A stretch of DNA of 64,000 nt from Bin55 sp965116055 (lineage in GTDB: Bacteria; Pseudomonadota; Gammaproteobacteria; Pseudomonadales; Azotimanducaceae), in contig OZ220466.1 in NCBI GenBank assembly GCA_965116055.1, forward strand, positions 1,178,001 through 1,242,000. Reading direction: 5' to 3'. Under the pieces are notes generated by a model. It made no database searches. It was not told where the DNA came from and was given only the letters and a program-made list of their open reading frames with translations. Positions 36,342 to 44,223 of this stretch are shown here, piece by piece; positions within the stretch are counted from its first letter, which is position 1, and the number at the start of each line of letters is the position of its first letter. The translations under genes were made by a program, and so were the position numbers.

Positions 36342-36974
36342 ATGTCATACGTTTTACGTGCTAGAGTTGCCAAACAGATCAACGGAAAATCCATGACAAG
36401 CGTAGGTTGGAATTCTGCGTATCTGCTGGTCCTGTTAAAAGGGTCAGTATGTGCGAGTATGCTATGCATTGCAATGGCAACCGGTTGCGCTGCGATTCCC
36501 AATCAAGCGACGTTAGTGGTCGAATCGGTTCCCAGCGGCGTTTCCGTAACATCTAATACGGGTTGGGAATGCACAACGCCATGTTCCCAAAGTGTGACAC
36601 GGAACTCGACGCTTGACCTCACTTATTCGGCTCCCAATGGTGAAACACAATACCGAAGAGTTGAGATTCCCGAACTGAAGCGGTCGCGGACTGCAACCTA
36701 TATCGGTGCAGGTCTTGGTGCAGTCCTTTTGTATATTAGTGCCGACGTTACAAGCGGACTTGGAGGCGGCATTGTTTCCGTATTGACAGGTACGAGCTCC
36801 AGTGAGAATATCCTTACCTCAGGCGAGAAATTCTCGGTTGCAGCCGCTGGCGCGTTGATATTCGGAGGAATTGGCTACGCTATCGACAACGCACGCGATC
36901 GACAAAAGGCTATACGACCCATACATACGAGTATCGTTATGTCTCAGGGTCAGCAAGGCAAGCAAGCAAAATAG
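36342..36974 (+). CDS. Putative PEGA-like lipoprotein of unknown function
   Basis: The 210-residue product has a long N-terminal region, then a hydrophobic signal ending MATGC that looks like a lipobox (Cys about residue 50). After it, ATLVVESVPSGVSVTSNTGWECTTPC resembles PEGA domains, which are surface-exposed beta folds. Two hydrophobic stretches follow (YIGAGLGAVLLYISA and AAAGALIFGGIGYAI), so the tail may be membrane-embedded. ATG 36342 was chosen for its AGAGGAG ribosome binding site 8 nt upstream. The true start may be further in, closer to the lipobox. Confidence 0.6.
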   Translation: MSYVLRARVAKQINGKSMTSVGWNSAYLLVLLKGSVCASMLCIAMATGCAAIPNQATLVVESVPSGVSVTSNTGWECTTPCSQSVTRNSTLDLTYSAPNGETQYRRVEIPELKRSRTATYIGAGLGAVLLYISADVTSGLGGGIVSVLTGTSSSENILTSGEKFSVAAAGALIFGGIGYAIDNARDRQKAIRPIHTSIVMSQGQQGKQAK

Positions 36975-37056
36975 CGACGATGATTACTTGATGGTGCGGC
37001 TAAGTTCTTAGCACACTTCGAAATCCTCAGCTCAAGGTTGCGCTAGTCATCGAACG

Positions 37057-38763
37057 TTATTCAGCATTTGATGCAGAAACTGCAAACCCGGCCCGCATGA
37101 TCTGTTCAAGTAGGTCAAGTTTCATTTTGCGAAAATTGATAACTGTGTGCGGCTTTTCTTCAATTGCAAGCGAAGCATTGTTTTTTGTGGAATAGGCTGG
37201 CCAATCCGCCAAACCGTCGCCGTTCGGATTTCCGGTTTTCGCAAAATTGAGCCAGTAAGCCCGAATCTGCTGTGCAACCATTCGATCTGATTCATCCCAT
37301 AGCACAGGCAATCCATCTTCAGTGTTTTCGCCTTCATGACTTTGGAAGATGTATTGAATTTCACTGGCATGGAATGCGCCCAGACTGCGACCATACTCTT
37401 GCAAAGGGGGGGCGTGGTTAAACACATATAGATACGCGTTGTTACCCTTTGCTTCAACAAGCTGCGCCCAGGTCCGCATCTCAGCTGCAAAAAGACTATC
37501 TGACAAGATTTCCTGAGTCGCTTTGATGGTCGAGGTTTCAATGTCACTCTCATAAGCACTTATGAGATCGTCGGCGTACCTAGGTAGGTTTTTACGTAGG
37601 TTCGCTTCCCAATCGTCACGAGACAAATCTGGTAGCCCGACAAAGAGGGTCGTGCTTTCGTCTCGAGTCGACCCTACTATCGTGTCAACTTGACTAGACT
37701 CACCTTCTGCGATCAACATGCGCATTTGTTTAGGGAACAAAACGCCATCAACGAATATAGAACGCCAATGAGGAGCCACCTCATGTTCTGCCAGCCGCGA
37801 TGCCATTTCATCCGGCGTTAATTGGCGCATCATTGCTATGGTGTCGGACTCTTCGGACGTTGCGCCTAGCGCTGTGGCGATCTCATGACCTATCTTGTAT
37901 CCAGCCTTGGTTTCATCTACAGCCAGTGCGCCGCCTTGGCGCCAATCGCCTGATTCCTCAAGGGTTGCATGCTTGGCAAAACAGCCTGCAGATTGACCAA
38001 TCGCTCTCTGGAATAGCCCTTTAGCGAGAGGGGTCGCGACGAGATAGCAAACGCTTGCCGATCCTGCGGATTCGCCGAAGATGGTAACGTTACTGGGATC
38101 GCCGCCAAATGCAGCGATGTTGTCTTGTACCCACCTCAATGCAGCGATCTGGTCATGAATTCCCTGATTGCCGGAAACTCCAGACGAGGATTCAGCACTT
38201 AAAGCTGGGTGAGCAAAGAAACCGAGCACACCTAAACGGTAATTCAGTGTAACGACCACCACGCCTTCGTTCGCAAGCGAGCTGCCATGATAGACTGATA
38301 GTGAGCCTGAACCAGTCTGAAAGGCGCCACCGTGGATCCAAACCATCACAGGCAATCCAGCATTAGGCGAAGTTGAACTGGTCCAAACGTTAAGGAACAA
38401 ACAGTCTTCGTTCATTGGATGTGGTTGTGAGGCGTAGAAACCTTCTTCGATTACCGGCTGGGGGCAACTGTATCCGAATTCGTCGGCGTCTCGGACTCCT
38501 TCCCATGCTTGCGGCGGTTGTGGTAGGCGCCAACGCAAATCCCCAACCGGCGCTTGCGCGTATGGAATCCCCCGGAAAGCTACGATATCTATGTGACTAC
38601 GGCTCTCAATGCCCCGGACAGTCCCGTAACTCGTCTCAGCGATAAGGTTGTTATCAATTGTCTCAGCACTTTCGTCTGTTGTAGCTGAAATAGCGGTGAG
38701 CATCGTACCGCATATTGCAGTGATCAGTATTGCGCGACGAGAATTCGACATGAGATCCATCAT
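37057..38763 (-). CDS. Secreted type-B carboxylesterase
   Basis: The 568-residue alpha/beta hydrolase has an N-terminal signal peptide (residues 9-27), the EDCLFLNVW block at 119-127, the oxyanion GGAFQTGSG and nucleophile Ser232 in FGESAGSAS. The acid (in the STRDESTTLF area) and the histidine (GAFHASEIQYIF) complete the triad. These enzymes split esters of carboxylic acids, probably in the periplasm here. It is a single gene; an inverted repeat sits directly upstream of its start. Convergent with the PEGA-like lipoprotein gene. Confidence 0.92.
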   Translation of the reverse strand: MMDLMSNSRRAILITAICGTMLTAISATTDESAETIDNNLIAETSYGTVRGIESRSHIDIVAFRGIPYAQAPVGDLRWRLPQPPQAWEGVRDADEFGYSCPQPVIEEGFYASQPHPMNEDCLFLNVWTSSTSPNAGLPVMVWIHGGAFQTGSGSLSVYHGSSLANEGVVVVTLNYRLGVLGFFAHPALSAESSSGVSGNQGIHDQIAALRWVQDNIAAFGGDPSNVTIFGESAGSASVCYLVATPLAKGLFQRAIGQSAGCFAKHATLEESGDWRQGGALAVDETKAGYKIGHEIATALGATSEESDTIAMMRQLTPDEMASRLAEHEVAPHWRSIFVDGVLFPKQMRMLIAEGESSQVDTIVGSTRDESTTLFVGLPDLSRDDWEANLRKNLPRYADDLISAYESDIETSTIKATQEILSDSLFAAEMRTWAQLVEAKGNNAYLYVFNHAPPLQEYGRSLGAFHASEIQYIFQSHEGENTEDGLPVLWDESDRMVAQQIRAYWLNFAKTGNPNGDGLADWPAYSTKNNASLAIEEKPHTVINFRKMKLDLLEQIMRAGFAVSASNAE

Positions 38764-38777
38764 GGCCCGTAGTTATA

Positions 38778-38807
38778 GGTTACGCATTATCCAATGATTG
38801 CGTAACC
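38778..38807. promoter_or_regulatory. Inverted repeat upstream of the carboxylesterase gene
   Basis: Arms GGTTACGC (38778-38785) and GCGTAACC (38800-38807) form a perfect 8-bp inverted repeat with a 14-nt centre, 15 nt upstream of the carboxylesterase start. Spacing and symmetry fit a dimeric repressor operator or a leader hairpin. No regulator gene lies next to it. Confidence 0.35.
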
Positions 38808-39228
38808 GAATCCACGTATTGTGCCTAAATGTCCTTGCCTTAGTATTCAAGATTCAGTGAGGATTCATCGCGTGATATGGGCATACGACGAGTAGTGGGT
38901 AGGTCTTGTGGAGAGATCATGCTTGTGTCATACTTTTCAAGTGTGCCAGCGCAGCATCATGAGTTTAGAGCAGGAAGCAGTCAGTTAGCGTTCATAGATT
39001 GGATTCGCACCAATGTAGTTCATCCTATCAGTCCTCTTCTGATAATATTTGAATAGGCGAATGCGCGTAGTAGCATGAGTAGTTGTGCTCTGGCTACTAT
39101 GTCGCGAACCGATTGGGCCGCCGTGTAAACGGATGGTTGGTACAGTGGGTGCTGAGCCACAGGTGGGCAATGGCAATACTTGATCGGCAACAATCGTTGC
39201 TATGTTGACGAGGTTGAAATAAAAATGA
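38808..39228. other. Intergenic region without a recognised gene
   Basis: This 421-nt stretch between the carboxylesterase gene and a small membrane-protein gene holds only short, unconvincing reading frames. It should contain the promoter of the small membrane-protein gene on the plus strand. Confidence 0.5.
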
Positions 39229-39627
39229 ATGAAAATCTTTAATTTTTTTCTAGCAATTACGTTACTTTGTTTAACTTACTTTGTCCGTTTTGATTTGTTG
39301 CTGGTCGTCGCACTTTGTACAACCAGTCTGCTAGCCTTATTGACGATTGTTCCGTCCGTTCGTGTGATGTTGATTAGGGGTTGCGCTTTAATCAACATGG
39401 TTTTCATGTTCTTCTACTTTTTTCGATTTTTTATTGCCGTACCGATGTTGGATCAGCGTTGGTATCTACAGGCGGAATATATCCCGATGTGGGTGGTTTT
39501 AGTAGGCGGATTCGTTTCCATGCACATCTTGGCCGACAATAGCTGTTGTTTGAAACGAGAGCTGGAACAATCAGCCCCACTCACCTTGCCGCGGCTGTGG
39601 ATGAATTCGCACGAGCGACACGTGTAG
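39229..39627 (+). CDS. Hypothetical inner-membrane protein
   Basis: The 132-residue product has about four hydrophobic segments (residues 3-22, 24-44, 50-72 and 86-102) and a short hydrophilic tail. No family is recognised. The A-rich leader and the ATG followed by a lysine-rich start are plausible. It converges with the glyoxalase gene. Confidence 0.5.
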   Translation: MKIFNFFLAITLLCLTYFVRFDLLLVVALCTTSLLALLTIVPSVRVMLIRGCALINMVFMFFYFFRFFIAVPMLDQRWYLQAEYIPMWVVLVGGFVSMHILADNSCCLKRELEQSAPLTLPRLWMNSHERHV

Positions 39628-39695
39628 TTGCAACGCTGACTACTCCCGAATACATATCCTGAGCTGATTTCCTATCAGGAATCCATCAGTTACCT

Positions 39696-40115
39696 TTACC
39701 ACTCACCGTTATTCTCCATTGACTGCCATGGTTCTTCGGGTGGCAATGGCGCGCCGCGCTGCAAAATTTCCACACTGATGTTGTCAGGTGATCGGACAAA
39801 AGCCATATAGCCGTCGCGTGGCGGGCGATTGATCAAAACGCCGCCGTCCTTGAGACGTTTGCATGTGTCATAGATGTTCTCAACTTGATAGGCTAGGTGT
39901 CCGAAATTTCGACCGCCAGCGAGTGGTTCTGGATCCCAGTTGTAGGTAAGTTCAATCTGTGCGGCTTCATCACCTGGCGCTGCAAGAAAGACCAACGTAA
40001 ATCGCCCACCTTCGTTGTCGATGCGGCGTAATTCCTTCAAACCTAAGAGGTCGCAGTAGAAATTCAGGGACTTGTCAATGTCGTTGACTCGAACCATGGT
40101 ATGCAAATATTTCAT
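39696..40115 (-). CDS. gloA: Glyoxalase I-like VOC protein (lactoylglutathione lyase)
   Basis: The 139-residue protein has the two beta-alpha-beta-beta-beta modules of glyoxalase I, with all four metal ligands in expected places: H5, E55 (QIELTYNW), H73 (FGHLAYQV) and E116 (SVEILQ). It should convert the methylglyoxal-glutathione hemithioacetal to S-lactoylglutathione. Length and ligand spacing match bacterial GloA (135 residues). It is divergent from the SDR gene with an 84-nt gap. Confidence 0.86.
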   Translation of the reverse strand: MKYLHTMVRVNDIDKSLNFYCDLLGLKELRRIDNEGGRFTLVFLAAPGDEAAQIELTYNWDPEPLAGGRNFGHLAYQVENIYDTCKRLKDGGVLINRPPRDGYMAFVRSPDNISVEILQRGAPLPPEEPWQSMENNGEW

Positions 40116-40199
40116 GTTGCTCGTGATAGAGATTGCGTGAAAGGCATCATGTTAACAAACCTGTTCATAATGCACATTGTCTCGCTATACCTGAGTAGC

Positions 40200-40988
40200 A
40201 TGGAATTCAAGAACAAGACATGCATTGTGACGGGAGGTGCGAGCGGCATCGGCGCAGCGTGCAGTCGCGTGTTCGCTGCACGTGGCGCTAATGTTCTCAT
40301 CGCAGACATAAATGCAGCTGCCGCCGATAAGGTTGCATCGGAAATTAACGGTCGCGCGGTACCGTGCGATGTGGGTGTTCAAAAGGACATCGAAGCCGCT
40401 GTCGAGACCGCTCAGTCGGCATTTGGTCCTGTGGATCTATTTTTTAGCAACGCGGGGATCGCAACTGGCGGGGACCCACTTGAAGTAGAAGTGCAAGCTT
40501 GGTTCGATCAATGGAACGTCAACGTGATGGCGCACGTTTATGCGATTCGAGCTGCCTTGCCGAGCATGCTTGAGCGTGGTAGCGGCTACTTTGTCCATAC
40601 GGCTTCAATGGCTGGCATTCTTACCACGCATGGCAATATGGTGTACGCAGCGACTAAACACGCGGTTGTTGCAATCGCTGAGTGGTTGTCAATTACCTAT
40701 CACGACCAGGGCATTCGGACATCATTACTCGCGCCGCTGGGTGTCAATACGCCCATGCTCAGCAACCGAAGTTCCCCGTTCGCGCAAGCGGCTGCAGGCC
40801 CTATTAAGGAGCCGGAGGAAGTTGCAACAATGGTAGCCAACGCCATTGAAACCGAGCGATTTTTAATTCTGACGGATGCTATTGCTCAAACTTGGATGGA
40901 TCGCAAGAATAGCGATATTGAAAGGTGGCTAAACGGTATGCGGCGCCTGCAGCGAAAAATGGACGATGCCAAACAAAAAGGCATTTAA
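40200..40988 (+). CDS. Short-chain dehydrogenase/reductase (SDR)
   Basis: This 262-residue classical SDR has the TGGASGIG cofactor motif at 11-18, the NAG motif, catalytic Ser136, Tyr149 and Lys153 (YAATK), and an Asp after strand 2 (ADIN) suggesting NAD(H) preference. ATG 40200 puts the Rossmann motif at the normal position; an upstream extension would overlap gloA. The substrate cannot be told. Its stop is 1 nt from the 3' end of the opposing tRNA-Pro gene. Confidence 0.88.
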   Translation: MEFKNKTCIVTGGASGIGAACSRVFAARGANVLIADINAAAADKVASEINGRAVPCDVGVQKDIEAAVETAQSAFGPVDLFFSNAGIATGGDPLEVEVQAWFDQWNVNVMAHVYAIRAALPSMLERGSGYFVHTASMAGILTTHGNMVYAATKHAVVAIAEWLSITYHDQGIRTSLLAPLGVNTPMLSNRSSPFAQAAAGPIKEPEEVATMVANAIETERFLILTDAIAQTWMDRKNSDIERWLNGMRRLQRKMDDAKQKGI

Positions 40989-40989
40989 G

Positions 40990-41066
40990 TGGTCGGAGTG
41001 ACTGGATTTGAACCAGCGACCCCCGCCTCCCGAAGACGGTGCTCTACCAGTCTGAGCTACACTCCG
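40990..41066 (-). tRNA. tRNA-Pro (anticodon CGG)
   Basis: The minus strand folds as a 77-nt tRNA. Acceptor CGGAGTG/CACTCCG is followed by discriminator A and an encoded CCA ending at 40990. Anticodon stem CCGTC/GGCGG encloses loop TTCGGGA, so the anticodon is CGG. The T arm reads GGTTCAAATCC. It serves codon CCG. It lies downstream of ispB on the same strand and abuts the SDR gene. Confidence 0.96.
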
Positions 41067-41181
41067 ACGGATGGGTAAATTCGACACCTTATGGCCATTA
41101 GGTGCGCTGTTAGATGGGTTATGCGGCATCAATTCTAGTAGGCTGCCTATAGATCTCGTTACTCGCATATGTTAGCTTGAG

Positions 41182-42189
41182 TCACTGGATACGATCGAGA
41201 GCTAGATCGGCCATCCTGTTTAAGCCATCTCGATATCGACTTGGTGGTAATCGATAGAGAGAACTTTTAGCAAGATGAGTCTGGGCGATCGCGTTTGCGC
41301 GGGTGTAGCCTAACGCTCCGGACTGTTTGACGATTTGCATGATCTGTTCCAGTTCAGACGCGGAATGATTACGGATCGCGGTGCGAATGGTTTCAGCTTG
41401 TTCGTCTGCACTGTAGCGCATGGCGAATATGAGGGGAAGCGTGGGCTTTCCTTCGGCAAGATCGTCGCCCACATTCTTGCCTAGTTGTACGCTGTCGCCT
41501 GCATAGTCCAGCATGTCGTCAATAAGTTGGTACGCTAGCCCAAAATGCAATCCAAACAATCGAGCAGCCTCCACTTCATCTTGACCTGCGTTGGCAAGTG
41601 TGGCGCCTGTCTCGGCTGCAGCCTGAAAGAGCAATGCACTCTTACATCGAATGATTTCCATGTACTCCGCCTCGCCAAGATCTGGGTTACCGACATGCTC
41701 GAGTTGTTTAACTTCGCCAGCTGCGATGAGATTCGTCGCTTCGCTAATGACGGCCATGATGTCCATGCGGCCGACTTCAACCATCAGTTGAAATGCGCGT
41801 GAATACAGAAAATCGCCAACTAATACGCTAGGCGCATTGCCCCAGAGCAAATTGACCGTTTTGCGTCCGCGTCGTCTCTTTGAGCTATCAACCACATCAT
41901 CGTGAAGCAGTGTCGCGGTATGAAGAAATTCAATCAACACGGCTAAATGAATGAGATCGTGTTGTTGGTAATCTAACGCGCGCGCAATAAGTATCGCGGT
42001 TATAGGGCGAAGTCTTTTCCCGCCGGACTCAACGATATATTCGCCGATGGTGGAGACCGTATCGACATCCGTCTTTAGGTTTTCCCGGATTAAATGCTCT
42101 GCTGCCTCAATCTCTTCATGAACAAGGTAGGTAATTTCGCTAAAAGAATCAGCGACATGGGAATCGCTAATTGGAATCGGATTATTCAA
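41182..42189 (-). CDS. ispB: Octaprenyl (polyprenyl) diphosphate synthase
   Basis: The 335-residue trans-prenyltransferase has both Asp-rich motifs, LLHDDVVDSSKRRRG and QLIDDMLDY, with GGKRLRPI near the N-terminus. It makes the long polyprenyl side chain of ubiquinone. The start is TTG at 42189. Divergent pairing with rplU-rpmA is the normal gammaproteobacterial arrangement and supports the ispB assignment. Confidence 0.94.
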   Translation of the reverse strand: MNNPIPISDSHVADSFSEITYLVHEEIEAAEHLIRENLKTDVDTVSTIGEYIVESGGKRLRPITAILIARALDYQQHDLIHLAVLIEFLHTATLLHDDVVDSSKRRRGRKTVNLLWGNAPSVLVGDFLYSRAFQLMVEVGRMDIMAVISEATNLIAAGEVKQLEHVGNPDLGEAEYMEIIRCKSALLFQAAAETGATLANAGQDEVEAARLFGLHFGLAYQLIDDMLDYAGDSVQLGKNVGDDLAEGKPTLPLIFAMRYSADEQAETIRTAIRNHSASELEQIMQIVKQSGALGYTRANAIAQTHLAKSSLYRLPPSRYRDGLNRMADLALDRIQ

Positions 42190-42398
42190 TGAATGATTGA
42201 CGTTGAACAGATAGAGTTAATAGGATCAATATGCTATATATGTCGTCATAGGCCAGCAATTTAACGGTGCCGTGAGTAAAATTCTATCTGCACTTCGGTC
42301 TACGCTTCAGGCGGTAGGCGCTTCGTACGCTACCCGACAGCTAAACTACTGCGACCATGTTTGTGCATTGATTCTATCTAAGGTGTTGAGTTAGTGGT

Positions 42399-42710
42399 AT
42401 GTTCGCAATCATTGAAACGGGCGGTAAGCAACATCGGGTTGAAGAAGGGGAACGGCTAGCAATTGAGAAGCTTGATGCCGAAGTTGGAGCGGATGTTGAA
42501 TTCGATCGAGTTCTCATGGTTGTCAATGGCGAATCGGTCAAGATCGGCACCCCTCTGGTAGATGGTGCGCGAGTAACGGCCAAGGTATTGGAACAAGGTC
42601 GCCATGCCAAAGTTCGCGTCATTAAATTTAAGCGTCGGAAGCACTATTTAAGGCGTGCAGGCCATAGACAGGAATTTACTGCGGTGCAAATCGTAGGCAT
42701 TACGCATTAG
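42399..42710 (+). CDS. rplU: 50S ribosomal protein L21
   Basis: The 103-residue protein is full-length L21: the MFAIIETGGKQ start and the KFKRRKHYLRRAGHRQEFT signature near the end are intact. It binds 23S rRNA domain II region in the large subunit. It is the first gene of a two-gene unit with rpmA (9-nt gap). Confidence 0.98.
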   Translation: MFAIIETGGKQHRVEEGERLAIEKLDAEVGADVEFDRVLMVVNGESVKIGTPLVDGARVTAKVLEQGRHAKVRVIKFKRRKHYLRRAGHRQEFTAVQIVGITH

Positions 42711-42719
42711 GGAGGCGTT

Positions 42720-42977
42720 ATGGCACATAAGAAAGCAGGTGGTAGTACGCGCAATGGCCGTGACTCCGAGTCAAAGCGGTTAGGAATCAAGCACTATGGC
42801 GGCGAACGCGTTCAAGCTGGCAATATCTTAGTTCGACAGCGTGGTACGAAGTATCACCCTGGTGATAATGTGGGCTGTGGCCGAGACCATACGTTGTTCG
42901 CAACGGCAGCCGGTACGGTGGTTTTTCGTAAACACGGTGTGCATCAGCGAACTTACGTCAACGTAGCAACTAGCTAG
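42720..42977 (+). CDS. rpmA: 50S ribosomal protein L27
   Basis: The 85-residue L27 starts with the conserved MAHKKAGGSTRNGRDSESKR tail, which reaches the peptidyl-transferase centre, and contains GTKYHPGDNVG. It has normal length. In related genomes obgE follows directly; here a 1.25-kb stretch intervenes. Confidence 0.98.
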   Translation: MAHKKAGGSTRNGRDSESKRLGIKHYGGERVQAGNILVRQRGTKYHPGDNVGCGRDHTLFATAAGTVVFRKHGVHQRTYVNVATS

Positions 42978-43092
42978 ATCCCAACATTTGTACCGCTGAC
43001 CGGCTATAGCGAATGGGGTAGAGATGCCTTTTAACTAGTTGAGTGGTACCGAACCCCGTCACAACAAGTGTTGTTTAACACCGAAATACCAA

Positions 43093-43239
43093 TCAATTTA
43101 GGTCAGGTTGCCATAAGGTTTTGAGGGGTCGCGGTCCACCCCGTTGACGAAAAGAAAAGCCAACAAAGATAGACGAGACCACGTACGCAACAAAAAAGAC
43201 CCCGAACCCAAAAAAGGTATAGACCAACCCTTTACGCAT
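43093..43239 (-). CDS. 48-residue single-helix membrane protein (cassette ORF 4)
   Basis: The start codon shares one nucleotide with the stop of the 87-residue gene upstream (TAATG at 43241-43237), the classic signature of translational re-initiation. The product has a hydrophobic stretch (about residues 5-30, rich in Phe and Val) and a basic, proline-rich tail (RQRGGPRPLK). No family is recognised. It is the last of four closely packed minus-strand ORFs. Confidence 0.5.
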   Translation of the reverse strand: MRKGLVYTFFGFGVFFVAYVVSSIFVGFSFRQRGGPRPLKTLWQPDLN

Positions 43240-43502
43240 TATTTCAAAGGATCGTACGATACCGTAGGATCACGACGTAAGATTTTTCCTGCTCTTGAAA
43301 CCATACCAGATTTATAAGCTACCCAAGCCAGAATAGAAAGGGAGAATCCAAGAACCAGAAGCCATAATGGATTTTGGCATTTCAGAATATGGTAAACCAC
43401 CAAGAACAAAGAGAGCGGTACCAGTAAGAATAAGTTCAAGCTGAGAACAATGCTAGCTTGTGTTAATTTCTTTTTTCTTTCTTCATGTTCAGTAACAACC
43501 AT
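43239..43502 (-). CDS. 87-residue two-helix membrane protein (cassette ORF 3)
   Basis: Predicted layout: a charged N-terminus (EHEERKKK), two hydrophobic helices (about 17-40 and 46-63) with a short turn, and a basic tail. ATG 43502 overlaps the end of the 44-residue ORF by 14 nt; a GTG one codon earlier is possible. No family is recognised. The tight coupling to both neighbours and plausible topology argue that it is a real gene. Confidence 0.55.
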   Translation of the reverse strand: MVVTEHEERKKKLTQASIVLSLNLFLLVPLSLFLVVYHILKCQNPLWLLVLGFSLSILAWVAYKSGMVSRAGKILRRDPTVSYDPLK

Positions 43503-43623
43503 CACTAAATGTTAAAAGTATAGCCCTGCCTGCAACGAAAAGACTGACTCCAATAAGCGCAAGTCCTATTGCTGGTGCCGCCGTGGCGAAAGCAGCTACG
43601 GAGCCTAAGAGATTCGTTGGCAT
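43489..43623 (-). CDS. 44-residue single-helix membrane protein (cassette ORF 2)
   Basis: The small product is an Ala/Gly/Leu-rich single membrane helix (about residues 8-37) with short polar ends. Its stop lies inside the start region of the 87-residue gene (14-nt overlap). No clear ribosome binding site is seen, so it may be translated by coupling from the ORF 29 nt upstream. No family is recognised; helices of this type occur in small subunits of membrane complexes and in holins, but this is not evidence of either. Confidence 0.45.
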   Translation of the reverse strand: MPTNLLGSVAAFATAAPAIGLALIGVSLFVAGRAILLTFSDGCY

Positions 43624-43652
43624 GCGTGGGCGGAGTTTTTAGATACGGCGTA

Positions 43653-43919
43653 TCAAGACGCGCACGCACAAGAAACGCTATAAGCCACAGGAAGCCTATT
43701 GTCAGTGTCTAATGCGGCTGGTATCTGGGTGTGCCGATTGATCGCTCTTTTCTTTAAGTGTGGCCTCTTCTTCGAATATGTCATACCCAAGTAAGAACCC
43801 ATCCCAAGCACTCGTAGCGACCCAATGAGCATACCCGCTCGTGTATATTCTTTTAGGGTTCCTCCTTCTAGTATCTGGTCCACACCAAAATACAAACCAC
43901 CAACAAACAGAAGGACCAT
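43653..43919 (-). CDS. 88-residue membrane protein (cassette ORF 1)
   Basis: The product has an N-terminal helix (VLLFVGGLYFGVDQIL), a second weakly hydrophobic segment (AGMLIGSLRVLGMGSYLG) and a polar C-terminal half that looks less natural, possibly after a frameshift near TYSKKR. GGGG lies directly before the ATG. It is the first of four minus-strand small membrane ORFs, spaced 29 nt from the next. No family is recognised. Confidence 0.4.
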   Translation of the reverse strand: MVLLFVGGLYFGVDQILEGGTLKEYTRAGMLIGSLRVLGMGSYLGMTYSKKRPHLKKRAINRHTQIPAALDTDNRLPVAYSVSCACAS

Positions 43920-44223
43920 CCCCAGCTGATTTTTCCTTTTTGAAGAATAAGTATCTTAAATTTCGGATGTCCGCGTTCTTAAAAATGGATTCTCTTCTCT
44001 TGTTTAGCCCTATGAAGATGCAATAGAATAAGTATAATAATAAAAGCAGCTACAGTACAAAATACGCCGTACAACCACCTATTGCAGTAACCTCTTTGAC
44101 GAACTCAGCTGTTGCAGGATACCAAGCCTTTTTCGCTCCCTATGCGGCATCAAACATAGCTTGCGCTTGGTCAAGTGAGGGCGCAGTCCACTCACGTCGG
44201 GCACCTACCTTGTCGTTGTTCTC
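43920..44223. other. Possible gene remnant upstream of obgE
   Basis: No intact gene is seen in this stretch. On the minus strand one frame from about 44218 reads like protein (REWTAPSLDQAQAMFDAA, a stop, then GAKKAWYPATAEFVKEVT) before losing sense, suggesting a decayed gene. It precedes the small membrane-protein cassette on the same strand. The plus strand must carry the obgE promoter or leader. Confidence 0.3.

Noticed and set aside
43841..44026. 61-codon plus-strand open frame in the rpmA-obgE gap
   Set aside because: It is mostly antisense to the better-supported 88-residue membrane ORF, and its C-terminal part is low in plausible protein features.
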